Positions 52,211 through 60,803 of a stretch of DNA of 64,000 bases are shown piece by piece. Position 1 is the first letter of the stretch, and every line of letters begins with the position of its first letter. The notes under the pieces are model-generated. The model ran no database searches. It saw only the letters and a list, made by a program, of their open reading frames with translations, and had not been told where the DNA came from. A program made the position numbers and the translations under genes. Origin of the DNA: Cellvibrionales bacterium (GTDB taxonomy: Bacteria > Pseudomonadota > Gammaproteobacteria > Pseudomonadales > UBA7239); the NCBI GenBank assembly GCA_016713115.1, contig JADJPU010000001.1:62001-126000 (forward strand), written 5' to 3'.

Positions 52211-52906
52211 ATGAAACGCCTACTGCGAATTGCCGCATTTTGTGCGTTAGGCTTTTTTCTTAGCACCGTTGCCCTGACGCTGCTGCTGCGTTTTTTTCCA
52301 CCGCTCACTTCCGGCTTGATGATGGAGCGTCGCATCGAGTCATGGTTTTCTGATGAACCGTATCAACGCCACTACCAATGGACGGCTATCGAAAAAATCA
52401 ACCCAGCACTGGGCGTTGCGGTAGTAGCGGCAGAAGATCAGTTGTTCGCCGAACACGCTGGCTTTGACTGGAAAGCCATCGAGAAAGCCGCTATCTATAA
52501 TCAAAAACACAAAAAAACGCGCGGCGCCTCCACCATCTCGCAACAAACCGCCAAAAATCTTTTTTTGTGGAGTGGACGCAACTGGTTTCGCAAAGGCATG
52601 GAAGTGTATTTCACTGTGTTGATCGAAACACTGTGGCCCAAGGAGCGTATTCTTGAGGTTTATGTAAACATTGTGGAGCTTGGCGATGGCGTTTACGGTG
52701 CTGAAGCCGCCGCACAATATTTTTTCAAAAAAAATGCCGCGCAGTTAACCTCCTCCGAAGCCGCGCTACTCGCTGCGGTATTGCCCAATCCGCGCGTGTA
52801 TCAAGCCAATAAACCCAGCAGCTATATCCGCGGCCGACAGCGCTGGATACTGCGTAACATGCAGCGCTTGGGCGGTAAAAGTTACATCGAAGATTTACCC
52901 GAATAA
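52211..52906 (+). CDS. mtgA: Monofunctional peptidoglycan glycosyltransferase MtgA
   Basis: MtgA polymerises lipid II into glycan strands without cross-linking. The 231-residue protein has an N-terminal membrane helix (about 8-28) and a GT51 domain: AVVAAEDQLFAEHAGFDW with the catalytic Glu, RGASTISQQTAKNLFLW, WPKERILEVYVNIVELGDGVYGAEAAA in pieces. It lacks a transpeptidase domain. It lies nine bases after the TPR lipoprotein gene, so three cell-wall genes (mrcB, lipoprotein, mtgA) are neighbours. Confidence 0.94.
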   Translation: MKRLLRIAAFCALGFFLSTVALTLLLRFFPPLTSGLMMERRIESWFSDEPYQRHYQWTAIEKINPALGVAVVAAEDQLFAEHAGFDWKAIEKAAIYNQKHKKTRGASTISQQTAKNLFLWSGRNWFRKGMEVYFTVLIETLWPKERILEVYVNIVELGDGVYGAEAAAQYFFKKNAAQLTSSEAALLAAVLPNPRVYQANKPSSYIRGRQRWILRNMQRLGGKSYIEDLPE

Positions 52907-52935
52907 TTATTCAGTTACACGCTGTGGAGCCTTTC

Positions 52936-53807
52936 ATGAAAATCAGCATCTGTTTGCCCTACATGAAAAAAACGATCACACGGCGCACGATTCTTGATTG
53001 GTGCGCACGCATCGAACAAGGACCTTTTCACAGTTTGTCTTGCGGTGAACGCATTACCGGTTACACCTTGGAGATGCGCAACACACTCGCGTTTGCTGCT
53101 GCTGTCACCGAACGCGTGCGCATCGTGCCTTCGTTGTATGTGCTGCCCATGCACTCCGCCGTATGGGCCGCGAAAGAGATTGCCACCTTGGATTTACTTT
53201 CCAATGGTCGCGTCACCGTGACGGTGGGCGTGGGTGGACGCGAAGTGGATTACCGCGCCGTGGGTGCCGATTTTTCACAGCGCCACGCCAGACAAGATCA
53301 ACACATTCTCACCATGAAAAATATCTGGGCGGGGCTACCGCCTTTTGATGGTGCCGACCCCGTTGGCCCCACACCTGTGCAAGCGGGCGGCCCACCGATT
53401 TTGGCGGGAGTCATGGGGCCCAAAGCCATGGCACGCGCAGCGCACTGGGCAGACGGTGTGTATTCGTTCTCTATGTCGGGCTCCGCCGCAGAAACCGCAG
53501 GTTTTTTCAAAATGGCTGAACAAGCTTGGCAAGCTGCCGAACGCAGCACCGCCCCACAAAAAGTAGGCGGTTTTTGGTACTGCTTGGCCGACAACGCCGA
53601 AGAAAAAATGAAAGACTATGTTTACGATTATCTAAAATTCTCGGCGATAAAATTGCACGCCCTGTGGCTAACAGTATGAAAAATTTTGATAAACACGCCA
53701 TTAAAGACACACTGGCAGAAATGGCCGCTACCGGTTGCGAAGAAGTGTTTCTGTGTTCCGCCACCGATGAACTGAGCGAGCTGGATCGTCTGCTGGATAT
53801 TCTCTAG
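52936..53807 (+). pseudogene. LLM-class flavin-dependent oxidoreductase, frameshifted near the C-terminus
   Basis: A luciferase-like (bacterial luciferase/F420 or FMN) monooxygenase-type protein. ATG 52936 has GGAG six bases upstream. The first frame has the barrel strands and GVGVGGREVDYRAVGADFSQRHARQDQ. It goes astray after KDYVYDYLK, where a run of four A (53634-53637) should be five; the next frame continues ILGDKIARPVANSMKNFDKHAIKDTLAEMAATG to the normal end. Both parts look like one 290-residue protein. The PhyH-family gene follows by 43 bases. Substrate unknown. Confidence 0.8.
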
Positions 53808-53850
53808 TATCAACAGGCCACCCATTTCGCATAGCTAGGGATTAAGCACC

Positions 53851-54885
53851 ATGACAAGCGTGCAAGCACAAGCGACTCAACTTACCGAAAGCGGACAGTG
53901 GCAAGAAGCCATTGCGCTGCTATCGGAGCAAAATCGTTTGCACGCCGATGTTGCGCTGGAAAAACAATTGATCGATTGGCGCGTACAAGGTTTTCAGCAC
54001 ACGGTACACCCAGCACCCAACACAGTTTGGCCGCCAGTTTTTCCATCTGGCTGCGGCAACACTTTTTCGCTGGTCAATGGCATTCCAGAAATTACTGTCA
54101 CACAACTGAATGCCAACACACTGGGCGCCGCTGTACAGCAACACGGCTCGCTGCTAGTGCGCAACCTCGTGCCAAAAAACATGTTGGACACTTTGCGCGA
54201 CAACATTGAGTGTGCAGTCAACGCGCGCAATCAGCGCGCCGCCGGTGAAATGATTGATAGCAACAACCCGCACTACTCGCCGTCACAGTATTTGAACACA
54301 CACCACAAACTCGGTGTGGGTAGAAAGTTTATTGCCGAAACGGGCGGCGTATGGGCAGCCGATTCCCCGCGCGGTTTGTTTTCCGTGATGGAGCTGTATC
54401 GTCAACTGCAACTCAAAAAATTATTGGCAGATTATTTTGGTGAAACACCCTGTGTCTCCGTCAAAAAATGGGTGCTGCGCCGCGTCGATCCCATCGCCGG
54501 CGAAGCCGACTGGCATCAAGACGGCGCATTCATGGGCAGAGAAGTGCGCAGCATGAATTTGTGGATTGCCTTAAGCGATTGCGGCGGCGATTCCGTCAAC
54601 CCCGGCATTGATGTGGTGCCACACCGCTTCGAAGACATCGTGCAAACCGGCACCGACGGCGCGCGTTTTGATTGGACCGTCGGCCCCGCTTATGTAGAAA
54701 AAAACTTCAGCAACACCCCGTGGCAGCGCCCCGCTTTCAAAGCCGGTGACGCACTGTTTTTTGATCACATGAATTTGCATCGCACCGCGTGGTCGCCCGC
54801 CATCACCGGCAGGCGCTACGCGATTGAGTGTTGGTTTTTTGCGGCGAGCGCCAGCGCACAAAACCAAATTCCGATGTTGTTATGA
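53851..54885 (+). CDS. Phytanoyl-CoA dioxygenase (PhyH) family oxygenase
   Basis: A 344-residue Fe(II)/2-oxoglutarate oxygenase of the PhyH family. The iron-binding His-x-Asp is in EADWHQDGAFMG, the distal His in FFDHMNLHRTAWSP, and the 2-oxoglutarate Arg is probably in AITGRRYAIECWF. The N-terminal 60 residues are helical, with a TPR-like start (LTESGQWQEAIALLSEQN). It follows the luciferase-like gene, suggesting that both act on a related lipid-like or small molecule; this is inference. Start ATG 53851. Confidence 0.8.
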   Translation: MTSVQAQATQLTESGQWQEAIALLSEQNRLHADVALEKQLIDWRVQGFQHTVHPAPNTVWPPVFPSGCGNTFSLVNGIPEITVTQLNANTLGAAVQQHGSLLVRNLVPKNMLDTLRDNIECAVNARNQRAAGEMIDSNNPHYSPSQYLNTHHKLGVGRKFIAETGGVWAADSPRGLFSVMELYRQLQLKKLLADYFGETPCVSVKKWVLRRVDPIAGEADWHQDGAFMGREVRSMNLWIALSDCGGDSVNPGIDVVPHRFEDIVQTGTDGARFDWTVGPAYVEKNFSNTPWQRPAFKAGDALFFDHMNLHRTAWSPAITGRRYAIECWFFAASASAQNQIPMLL

Positions 54886-54896
54886 GAACGCATCGC

Positions 54897-55970
54897 TCAA
54901 GCGTGCGTGTTTTCAGCAAGAAAAACACGCGCCGTTAATGGCCTAACCCACACCCGCTCACCATTTTGCAACGACAACTCCCGAAAACGCTCGCGAGACA
55001 ATTCTGCTTCAATCACTTCAGATTCATCTTCGCTATGCAGCTCCAAATGCACCACTGAGCCAATCGTGTGAATATGAACAACTTTGACTCTAAATGCCGC
55101 GTTATTGCCTGGCTCGCGCTGAATTTCAATATCGTGCGGCCGCACATACGCCGTTGCATGCGCGTCCTCAACATGCGCATGTTCCTCTACCGGAATTTCC
55201 GATGCCCCAATACGCGCAAATCCATCACGCACGCGACTGTGAAAAAGATTCACATTACCAATAAATTGATAGACGAATGGTGACGCAGGTTCATCGTAAA
55301 TTTGTTCTGGCGTGCCTATCTGTTCTATTTTTCCTTTATTCATCACCACGATGCGATCTGCTACCTCCAAAGCCTCTTCTTGATCGTGCGTGACAAAAAC
55401 ACTGGTGATGTGTAACTCATCGTGCAGCCTGCGTAACCAGCGGCGCAGTTCTTTGCGCACATTGGCATCCAACGCACCGAAGGGCTCATCAAGCAGCAAC
55501 ACTTTTGGCTCAACCGCAAGGGCGCGCGCCAAGGCAATGCGTTGGCGTTGCCCACCGGACAATTGAGGCGGATACCGATTTGCCAACCAGTCCAATTGCA
55601 CCAAACTCAGCAGCTCATGTACACGGCGATGAATTTCAGCTTCCGAAGGTCGCGTTTTTTCGGGCGCACACGCAAAACCGAAAGCGACATTCTCGAACAC
55701 CGTCATATGGCGAAACAGGGCGTAATGCTGGAAGACGAAACCAACCTGACGCTCACGCACATCTGCATGTGTGGTATCTGCACCGTGAAAATAGATGCTG
55801 CCGATATTCGGTGTTTCCATACCTGCAATAATGCGCAGCAGTGAAGTTTTTCCGCAACCAGAAGGACCGAGCAATGCCACCAGCTCACCAGTAGGCACAT
55901 CCAATGACACATTTTCTAACGCCCTAAAGTTGCCAAACTGCTTACTAACATTTCTAATTTCTATACTCAT
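54897..55970 (-). CDS. cysA: Sulfate/thiosulfate ABC transporter ATPase CysA
   Basis: CysA powers sulfate import. The 357-residue protein has Walker A GPSGCGKTS, signature LSGGQRQRIALARAL, Walker B VLLLDEPFGALDANVRKELR and the switch His in VTHDQEEA, then a C-terminal TOBE-like regulatory domain (from about 240, NVNLFHSRVRDG). This matches CysA in length. ATG 55970 is preferred to an upstream in-frame codon inside cysW. It is the last gene of yezD-porin-sbp-cysT-cysW-cysA, converging with the PhyH gene. Confidence 0.93.
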   Translation of the reverse strand: MSIEIRNVSKQFGNFRALENVSLDVPTGELVALLGPSGCGKTSLLRIIAGMETPNIGSIYFHGADTTHADVRERQVGFVFQHYALFRHMTVFENVAFGFACAPEKTRPSEAEIHRRVHELLSLVQLDWLANRYPPQLSGGQRQRIALARALAVEPKVLLLDEPFGALDANVRKELRRWLRRLHDELHITSVFVTHDQEEALEVADRIVVMNKGKIEQIGTPEQIYDEPASPFVYQFIGNVNLFHSRVRDGFARIGASEIPVEEHAHVEDAHATAYVRPHDIEIQREPGNNAAFRVKVVHIHTIGSVVHLELHSEDESEVIEAELSRERFRELSLQNGERVWVRPLTARVFLAENTHA

Positions 55971-55981
55971 AACTATCTCTC

Positions 55982-56839
55982 TCAATAATCTTTGGCAATG
56001 TTTTGTTGTACTTTCCATTCAACCACTGTTTTTAGTAGCAGCGTGATCAGCGCCAGCAGTGCTAAAACAGACGCACAAGCAAAAGCAGCGACATGGTTGT
56101 ATTCGTTGTATAAAACCTCCACATGCAGCGGCAGCGTGTTGGTAACGCCTCTGATGTGACCAGATACCACCGATACTGCGCCGAATTCGCCCATTGCTCG
56201 CGCATTCGACAGGATCACGCCATACAACAGACTCCATTTAATATTCGGCAGCGTGACACGCCAAAACATTTGCCAACCGGAAGCGCCCAACACGATGGCT
56301 GCTTCTTCCTCATCTTTACCTTGTGCCTGCATCAAAGGAATTAACTCCCGTGCCACAAACGGAAATGTGACAAACAGCGTAGCCAACACAATCCCTGGCA
56401 CGGAAAAAATTACTTTGAGGTCGTGATCAGACAACCATTCACCAAACCAACCTTGCAAACCAAAAACCAATACATAGATCAAACCGGCAATGACGGGCGA
56501 CACTGCAAATGGCAAATCAATTAAAGTCAGCAATAAACTTTTGCCACGAAAATCAAAACGCGCAATCGACCAAGCTGCCGACACACCAAACACCAAATTC
56601 AGCGGCACAGAAATAACCGCTGCCAATACCGTGAGTTGAATTGCCGCCCAAACATTGGCATCTTCAAACGCCGCGAGATACATCAGCCAACCTTTGCGAA
56701 ACGCCTCTGCAAAAACTGACGCCAATGGCAATACCAGGAATAGCGCCAACCATGTCAGTGCTACAGCGATAAGTAAGACTCTGACCCACGGCGCTTCCGC
56801 AGTTGAAATATTGGATGCAGTACTGTTATTTACGGACAT
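55982..56839 (-). CDS. cysW: Sulfate ABC transporter permease CysW
   Basis: A 285-residue membrane permease with about six helices and the ATPase-contact EAA loop (EEEAAIVLGASGWQMFWRVTLPNI). GAVSVVSGHIRG and IDLPFAVSPVIAGL are family-specific. ATG 56839 overlaps the end of cysT by 14 bases. The stop lies 11 bases before cysA. It pairs with CysT to form the channel. Confidence 0.93.
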   Translation of the reverse strand: MSVNNSTASNISTAEAPWVRVLLIAVALTWLALFLVLPLASVFAEAFRKGWLMYLAAFEDANVWAAIQLTVLAAVISVPLNLVFGVSAAWSIARFDFRGKSLLLTLIDLPFAVSPVIAGLIYVLVFGLQGWFGEWLSDHDLKVIFSVPGIVLATLFVTFPFVARELIPLMQAQGKDEEEAAIVLGASGWQMFWRVTLPNIKWSLLYGVILSNARAMGEFGAVSVVSGHIRGVTNTLPLHVEVLYNEYNHVAAFACASVLALLALITLLLKTVVEWKVQQNIAKDY

Positions 56840-57659
56840 GACGATTTCCACTCCACCATTGCAGCACATTGATAATTAGCAGAAGAAAAAAAGAAATCAG
56901 CAACATAACAGCAGCAATCGCCGTTGCTTGGCTGTATTCATATTGTTCCAATTTTGTGATGATCAATAGCGGTGTAATTTCTGACACCTTTGGAATATTG
57001 CCTGCAATAAAAATTACCGAGCCGTATTCACCTACAGCACGCGCAAACGCCAGTGCAAACCCTGTCAACAACGCGGGAGTCAACGCCGGCACGATGATGC
57101 GTGTAAAAGTTTGCAGCCGCGAAGCACCTAAACTCGCCGCCGCCTCCTCCACTTCACCTTCCAGATCCTCCAACACCGGCTGTACTGTACGCACCACGAA
57201 TGGCAGGCCAATAAAAGCAAGTGCCACCACGATACCGATAGGCGTATAAGCTACTTTGATGCCGTACGGCTCTAGCAGTGACCCGATCCACCCATTGCTG
57301 GCATACAGTGCCGACAAAGTAATACCCGCTACCGCTGTCGGCAGAGCAAATGGCAAATCAACTAAGGCATCAACCAGTTTCTTGCCAAAAAATTGGTAGC
57401 GCACTAGCACCCAAGCGACGATCAATCCAAAAAAAACATTTAACAACGCGCCAATCAAGGATGCACCAAAAGACAAGCGGTATGAAGCAAGTACACGCGG
57501 TGCCGTTACCACCTGCCAAAATTCTAGCCAACTTAACTCCAGCGTTTTAATAAACGCCGCAGACAAGGGAATCAGCACAATCAAGCTAAGCCAGAACACC
57601 GTATAACCGAGAGCAGGACCGAAACCCGGCAACACGGAAGAAGATCGCAATAATTTCAT
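56826..57659 (-). CDS. cysT: Sulfate ABC transporter permease CysT (CysU)
   Basis: A 277-residue permease with six helices and the EAA loop EEAAASLGASRLQTFTRIIVPAL. The strings DLPFALPTAVAGI and FIAGNIPKVSEITPLLI are typical of CysT. It follows sbp by 36 bases and overlaps cysW. Confidence 0.94.
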   Translation of the reverse strand: MKLLRSSSVLPGFGPALGYTVFWLSLIVLIPLSAAFIKTLELSWLEFWQVVTAPRVLASYRLSFGASLIGALLNVFFGLIVAWVLVRYQFFGKKLVDALVDLPFALPTAVAGITLSALYASNGWIGSLLEPYGIKVAYTPIGIVVALAFIGLPFVVRTVQPVLEDLEGEVEEAAASLGASRLQTFTRIIVPALTPALLTGFALAFARAVGEYGSVIFIAGNIPKVSEITPLLIITKLEQYEYSQATAIAAVMLLISFFLLLIINVLQWWSGNRHVRK

Positions 57660-57695
57660 ATCATGCTCTCAAACATTTATCGGAAATTGTTTTGC

Positions 57696-58706
57696 TTATT
57701 TGCCGTAGATATCGTCAAAAGTACCGCCGTCACCAAAATGCTCCTTCTGAGCTTGCTGCCAACCGCCGAATATTGCGTCGATAGAAAACAGCTCCAACTT
57801 AGGAAATTGCGCGAGATATTTCGCAGCAACAGCTGGATCTGTAGGCCGGTAATAATTCTTCGCCGCTATATCTTGCCCTTCTGGTGAATACAAATATTCT
57901 AGGTACGCCTTCGCCACTTCTGCCGTGCCGTGTTTGTTAGCAAATTTATCCACGACAGACACAGGCGGCTCTGCAAGAATGGAATAACTTGGCACAACAA
58001 TCTCTACCTTTTCTGGCCCTTGTTCTTTCAGTGCTAAAAACGCTTCGTTTTCCCAAGTAAGCAATACATCTCCCACACCACGCTCAAGAAAAGTTGTGGT
58101 AGAACCACGCGCACCGGAATCCAATACCGAGACATTTTTATACAACTGAGCAACAAAGTTTTTGGCTGCAGCCTGATCATTGTTGTTGTGCTTCAAGGCA
58201 TAACCCCAAGCGGCCAAGTAGTTGTAACGCGCACCGCCCGATGTTTTAGGATTCGGCGTTACCACGCCGATGCCAGGCTTCACTACATCACTCCAATCTC
58301 GGATATTTTTGGGATTGCCTTTGCGAACCAGAAACACCATGGTCGATGTATAAGGCGAGCTATTGCGTGGCAGGCGCGATTGCCAATCCTGTGGAATCAA
58401 CCTTGCTTTTTCATATAACTGATCCACATCGTAAGACAACGCCTGAGTCACCACATCGCCCTCTAATCCGTCAATCACTGCACGAATCTGTTTTCCACCA
58501 CCACCATGTGACTGATTGACGGTGACTTTGTCGCCTGTTTTTTCTTGCCAATATTTACTGAATGCCGCGTTGTACTCGGCATACAGCTCGCGCGTAGGGT
58601 CGTAGGACACATTTAGCAAAGTGATATCTTTTGCCAATGCACCAGCACTTAGAACACTTGACACCAATCCAACAAGAAGTTTTTTAGATTTGAATATTGC
58701 TTTCAT
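57696..58706 (-). CDS. sbp: Periplasmic sulfate-binding protein
   Basis: A 336-residue secreted solute-binding protein; signal peptide about 1-25 (cleavage after GALA). Family strings are LLNVSYDPTRELY (sulfate oxyanion contacts), QSHGGGGKQIRAVIDGLEGDVVTQAL in pieces, NPKTSGGARYNYLAAWGYA, and FLERGVGDVLLTWENEA. ATG 58706 has GAGG with eight bases to the start; the longer frame runs back into the porin gene. It supplies CysT/W/A encoded downstream. Sulfate is more likely than thiosulfate by overall match, but both are possible. Confidence 0.93.
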   Translation of the reverse strand: MKAIFKSKKLLVGLVSSVLSAGALAKDITLLNVSYDPTRELYAEYNAAFSKYWQEKTGDKVTVNQSHGGGGKQIRAVIDGLEGDVVTQALSYDVDQLYEKARLIPQDWQSRLPRNSSPYTSTMVFLVRKGNPKNIRDWSDVVKPGIGVVTPNPKTSGGARYNYLAAWGYALKHNNNDQAAAKNFVAQLYKNVSVLDSGARGSTTTFLERGVGDVLLTWENEAFLALKEQGPEKVEIVVPSYSILAEPPVSVVDKFANKHGTAEVAKAYLEYLYSPEGQDIAAKNYYRPTDPAVAAKYLAQFPKLELFSIDAIFGGWQQAQKEHFGDGGTFDDIYGK

Positions 58707-58755
58707 GTTTTTTTCCTCGATTATAAAAATGATTTTTACTAACAGTTTTTTACAA

Positions 58756-60357
58756 TTAGAACGAAACCTGCACGCGACCAAGCAACAAACGCTCATCATC
58801 ACGATCCTGCGGATCCAGCGATGTGCCGCCACCACCCCAGTCAAATGCCGTGTTTTCATAATCCAATGAGATGCGCAAATTGCTGTTTGGGTACCAATTC
58901 ACACCCACAGCCCAGTTATCCGCTCCTTGTACTGAACGCGTAGCTTGTGCAAAAGAATCTGTACCACCCAGCACGCCGCGACTGTCATAAAAAGCGCGCT
59001 TGTCGATATCCAATGAACTCGCGCGTGCCTTCACTTCCCAGGCACCCCAGCCGCCTTTCGCTGGATCAAAGTTCTTCGCGGGCTTCACACCCTTAAATGA
59101 AGCCTCTTCTCCAGTTAGCAGATATGAAGTTGTTAAACTCCAACCTTGATGATTGATTTGCTCTTCACGCGTTTGGTTCAGCGCCGTGCCGTAAACACGC
59201 TTGGTATCTTGTTTTTCATCCACATACTCACCGGTAATGCCAAAACCACCGTTGTAGTAGGAGAACTGCGGAACCAAACGGTCGCGCGTACCGTTGGCCA
59301 ACACTGTGTTGCTGACACTGGTGTCAGTGCGGTAGCTAAAAATATTTTCTTGTCCCGACGAGCGATAACTACTCAATAAAGGGTTGCCATTGGCGCCTAC
59401 CGCATCGCCACTGCTAACCCCCACACCGAAACTCAATCCCTGTAAGAAACCCGGTGTATTGGCAAATGGTTGCGCAAATACACGCGCCACCAGTTCTTTG
59501 TCGGTATTCGGATCGATATCTCCATTCGCCCCATCATTCGCACCGTTGAAATAACCAACGGCGTAATTCAGCGTCTTGTTGAAAACATCACCACTCAACT
59601 GAACACCGATATCACGACTCGGCAGAAAATTACTGGAGAGACCCAGTTCGTTGAACTTGGTATCGGAGGAACTCTGCAAGCGCTCAAGACTTAATGACGG
59701 CGTGAATTTACCCACACGAACCTTGGCATAAGGGCTGTAGTTGGCATCGATATATCCATCAACCAGTGTTGAGCCGTTTGAGCCAAAGTCAGGCGTAATA
59801 CGAAAGCCGTAAGTGTCTCCCAGCGTTCCTTCCAGCGAGATTCGCGCGCGGCGCACTAAAAAATTATCTGTCGCAGTGCGTGTGGCATTGTCGGCATCGC
59901 GCACTTGCGTTGCTGTGTCGCCGGTGTATGCATGTAGGCCTTTGATACCGCTATTAAAAATGCGCGCATCAGCCTGCAATAAACCGCGCAGTTTGATCTC
60001 GTAGGCACCGTCTGGCGATTTCAGACCGAAGCCCTTATCCCCAGCCACAACAACTGGCGTTTTTTTCTTCAGCTCAGCGGCATCAGCAGCAGCAAGCTCT
60101 TGTTTTCGTTCCAGCACCAACACTTTTTGGCGCAACGCATCAAGCTCACCGTTGCCATCATTCGACACAGCATGATTGCGTTGGTTAATCACCTGCTTCT
60201 GCAACTGCTCAACTTGTTTGGCCAAGTCTTGCAATTGTTTCAGCACTTCTGGAGGAATTTCTCCGTTGGCCGCGTAGCCGTTGCCGGATAGCGTTGCAAA
60301 AATTAGCCCAAGGGTAGATACCGTCAATGCGGCACGATGGCGGGTAAAGGGTTTCAT
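58756..60357 (-). CDS. OprP/OprO-type outer membrane porin
   Basis: A 533-residue outer-membrane protein: signal peptide (about 1-29), a coiled-coil N-terminal segment rich in Gln/Glu (40-95), then many amphipathic strands and a C-terminal Phe (VQVSF), the barrel-insertion signal. IKLRGLLQADARIF and GKFTPSLSLERLQSS match OprP/OprO family porins, which bind phosphate or polyphosphate in Pseudomonas. Position between yezD and sbp suggests that this one passes sulfate or a sulfur ester. GGAG stands eight bases before ATG 60357. Confidence 0.85.
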   Translation of the reverse strand: MKPFTRHRAALTVSTLGLIFATLSGNGYAANGEIPPEVLKQLQDLAKQVEQLQKQVINQRNHAVSNDGNGELDALRQKVLVLERKQELAAADAAELKKKTPVVVAGDKGFGLKSPDGAYEIKLRGLLQADARIFNSGIKGLHAYTGDTATQVRDADNATRTATDNFLVRRARISLEGTLGDTYGFRITPDFGSNGSTLVDGYIDANYSPYAKVRVGKFTPSLSLERLQSSSDTKFNELGLSSNFLPSRDIGVQLSGDVFNKTLNYAVGYFNGANDGANGDIDPNTDKELVARVFAQPFANTPGFLQGLSFGVGVSSGDAVGANGNPLLSSYRSSGQENIFSYRTDTSVSNTVLANGTRDRLVPQFSYYNGGFGITGEYVDEKQDTKRVYGTALNQTREEQINHQGWSLTTSYLLTGEEASFKGVKPAKNFDPAKGGWGAWEVKARASSLDIDKRAFYDSRGVLGGTDSFAQATRSVQGADNWAVGVNWYPNSNLRISLDYENTAFDWGGGGTSLDPQDRDDERLLLGRVQVSF

Positions 60358-60392
60358 AGTCGAATCTCCAATAGTGGTGAGGAAATTCGACT
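60358..60392 (-). promoter_or_regulatory. Hairpin around the porin ribosome-binding site
   Basis: AGTCGAAT (60358-60365) and ATTCGACT (60385-60392) form an 8-bp stem directly before the porin ATG, with the GGAG ribosome-binding sequence at the edge of the 19-base loop. On the mRNA it could affect translation. Confidence 0.45.
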
Positions 60393-60476
60393 TCCGGTGG
60401 TCCGGTCAGCCGAGAGTGTTCAAGTGGTTGTGTATAAAACCGCCGGTACAACCCGGTAGGTCAGAATGCGTTGCTA

Positions 60477-60653
60477 TCAGTTCAGGCGGATCTTTTTCTT
60501 GGCCTCAATCTGGGTAACTTTGCCGTCATGCACCATGATCTCGATCGAGCCATACCGCAAACCCGTCAAGGCCTTGCTCACTTCAACCAGCACTCGGCTA
60601 TCATCGGTTACTGCCGCTAGGCTATTACTTTCATCTTGTCTGCTGTCTTTCAT
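60477..60653 (-). CDS. YezD family small protein (DUF2292)
   Basis: A 58-residue reading frame too short for routine gene finding. Residues 28-58 contain LTGLRYGSIEIMVHDGK and the following VTQIEAKKKIRL, matching the DUF2292/YezD pattern (Leu, Arg-Tyr-Gly-Ser-Ile/Val, Asp-Gly-Lys-Val, Ile-Glu, Lys-x-Arg). Such proteins are often found next to sulfate assimilation genes. It is the first gene of the sulfate-uptake run, 120 bases before the porin. The start is ATG 60653; no strong Shine-Dalgarno sequence was found. Biochemical function unknown. Confidence 0.75.
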   Translation of the reverse strand: MKDSRQDESNSLAAVTDDSRVLVEVSKALTGLRYGSIEIMVHDGKVTQIEAKKKIRLN

Positions 60654-60735
60654 GGAAAACCGCCGGATAATGTCTGCTCAGTGGCTGCGCACGATATACG
60701 CACCCACAAAAAACCAAAAAGAATATAATTTCATA

Positions 60736-60760
60736 TTTATATTCCCATAAGGAATATAAA
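60736..60760. promoter_or_regulatory. Perfect 10-bp inverted repeat between sulfate cluster and hydrolase gene
   Basis: TTTATATTCC (60736-60745) and GGAATATAAA (60751-60760) are perfectly symmetric around five bases. A further GAATATAA (60721-60728) repeats the right half. This AT-rich dyad in the divergent region is like the binding sites of LysR-type regulators such as CysB, which controls sulfate genes. Candidate operator; no CysB gene is in the window. Confidence 0.55.
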
Positions 60761-60803
60761 GGTATCAAAGTTGCCGTCTCAATGCCTGAGATAAACTGTC
60801 GTC

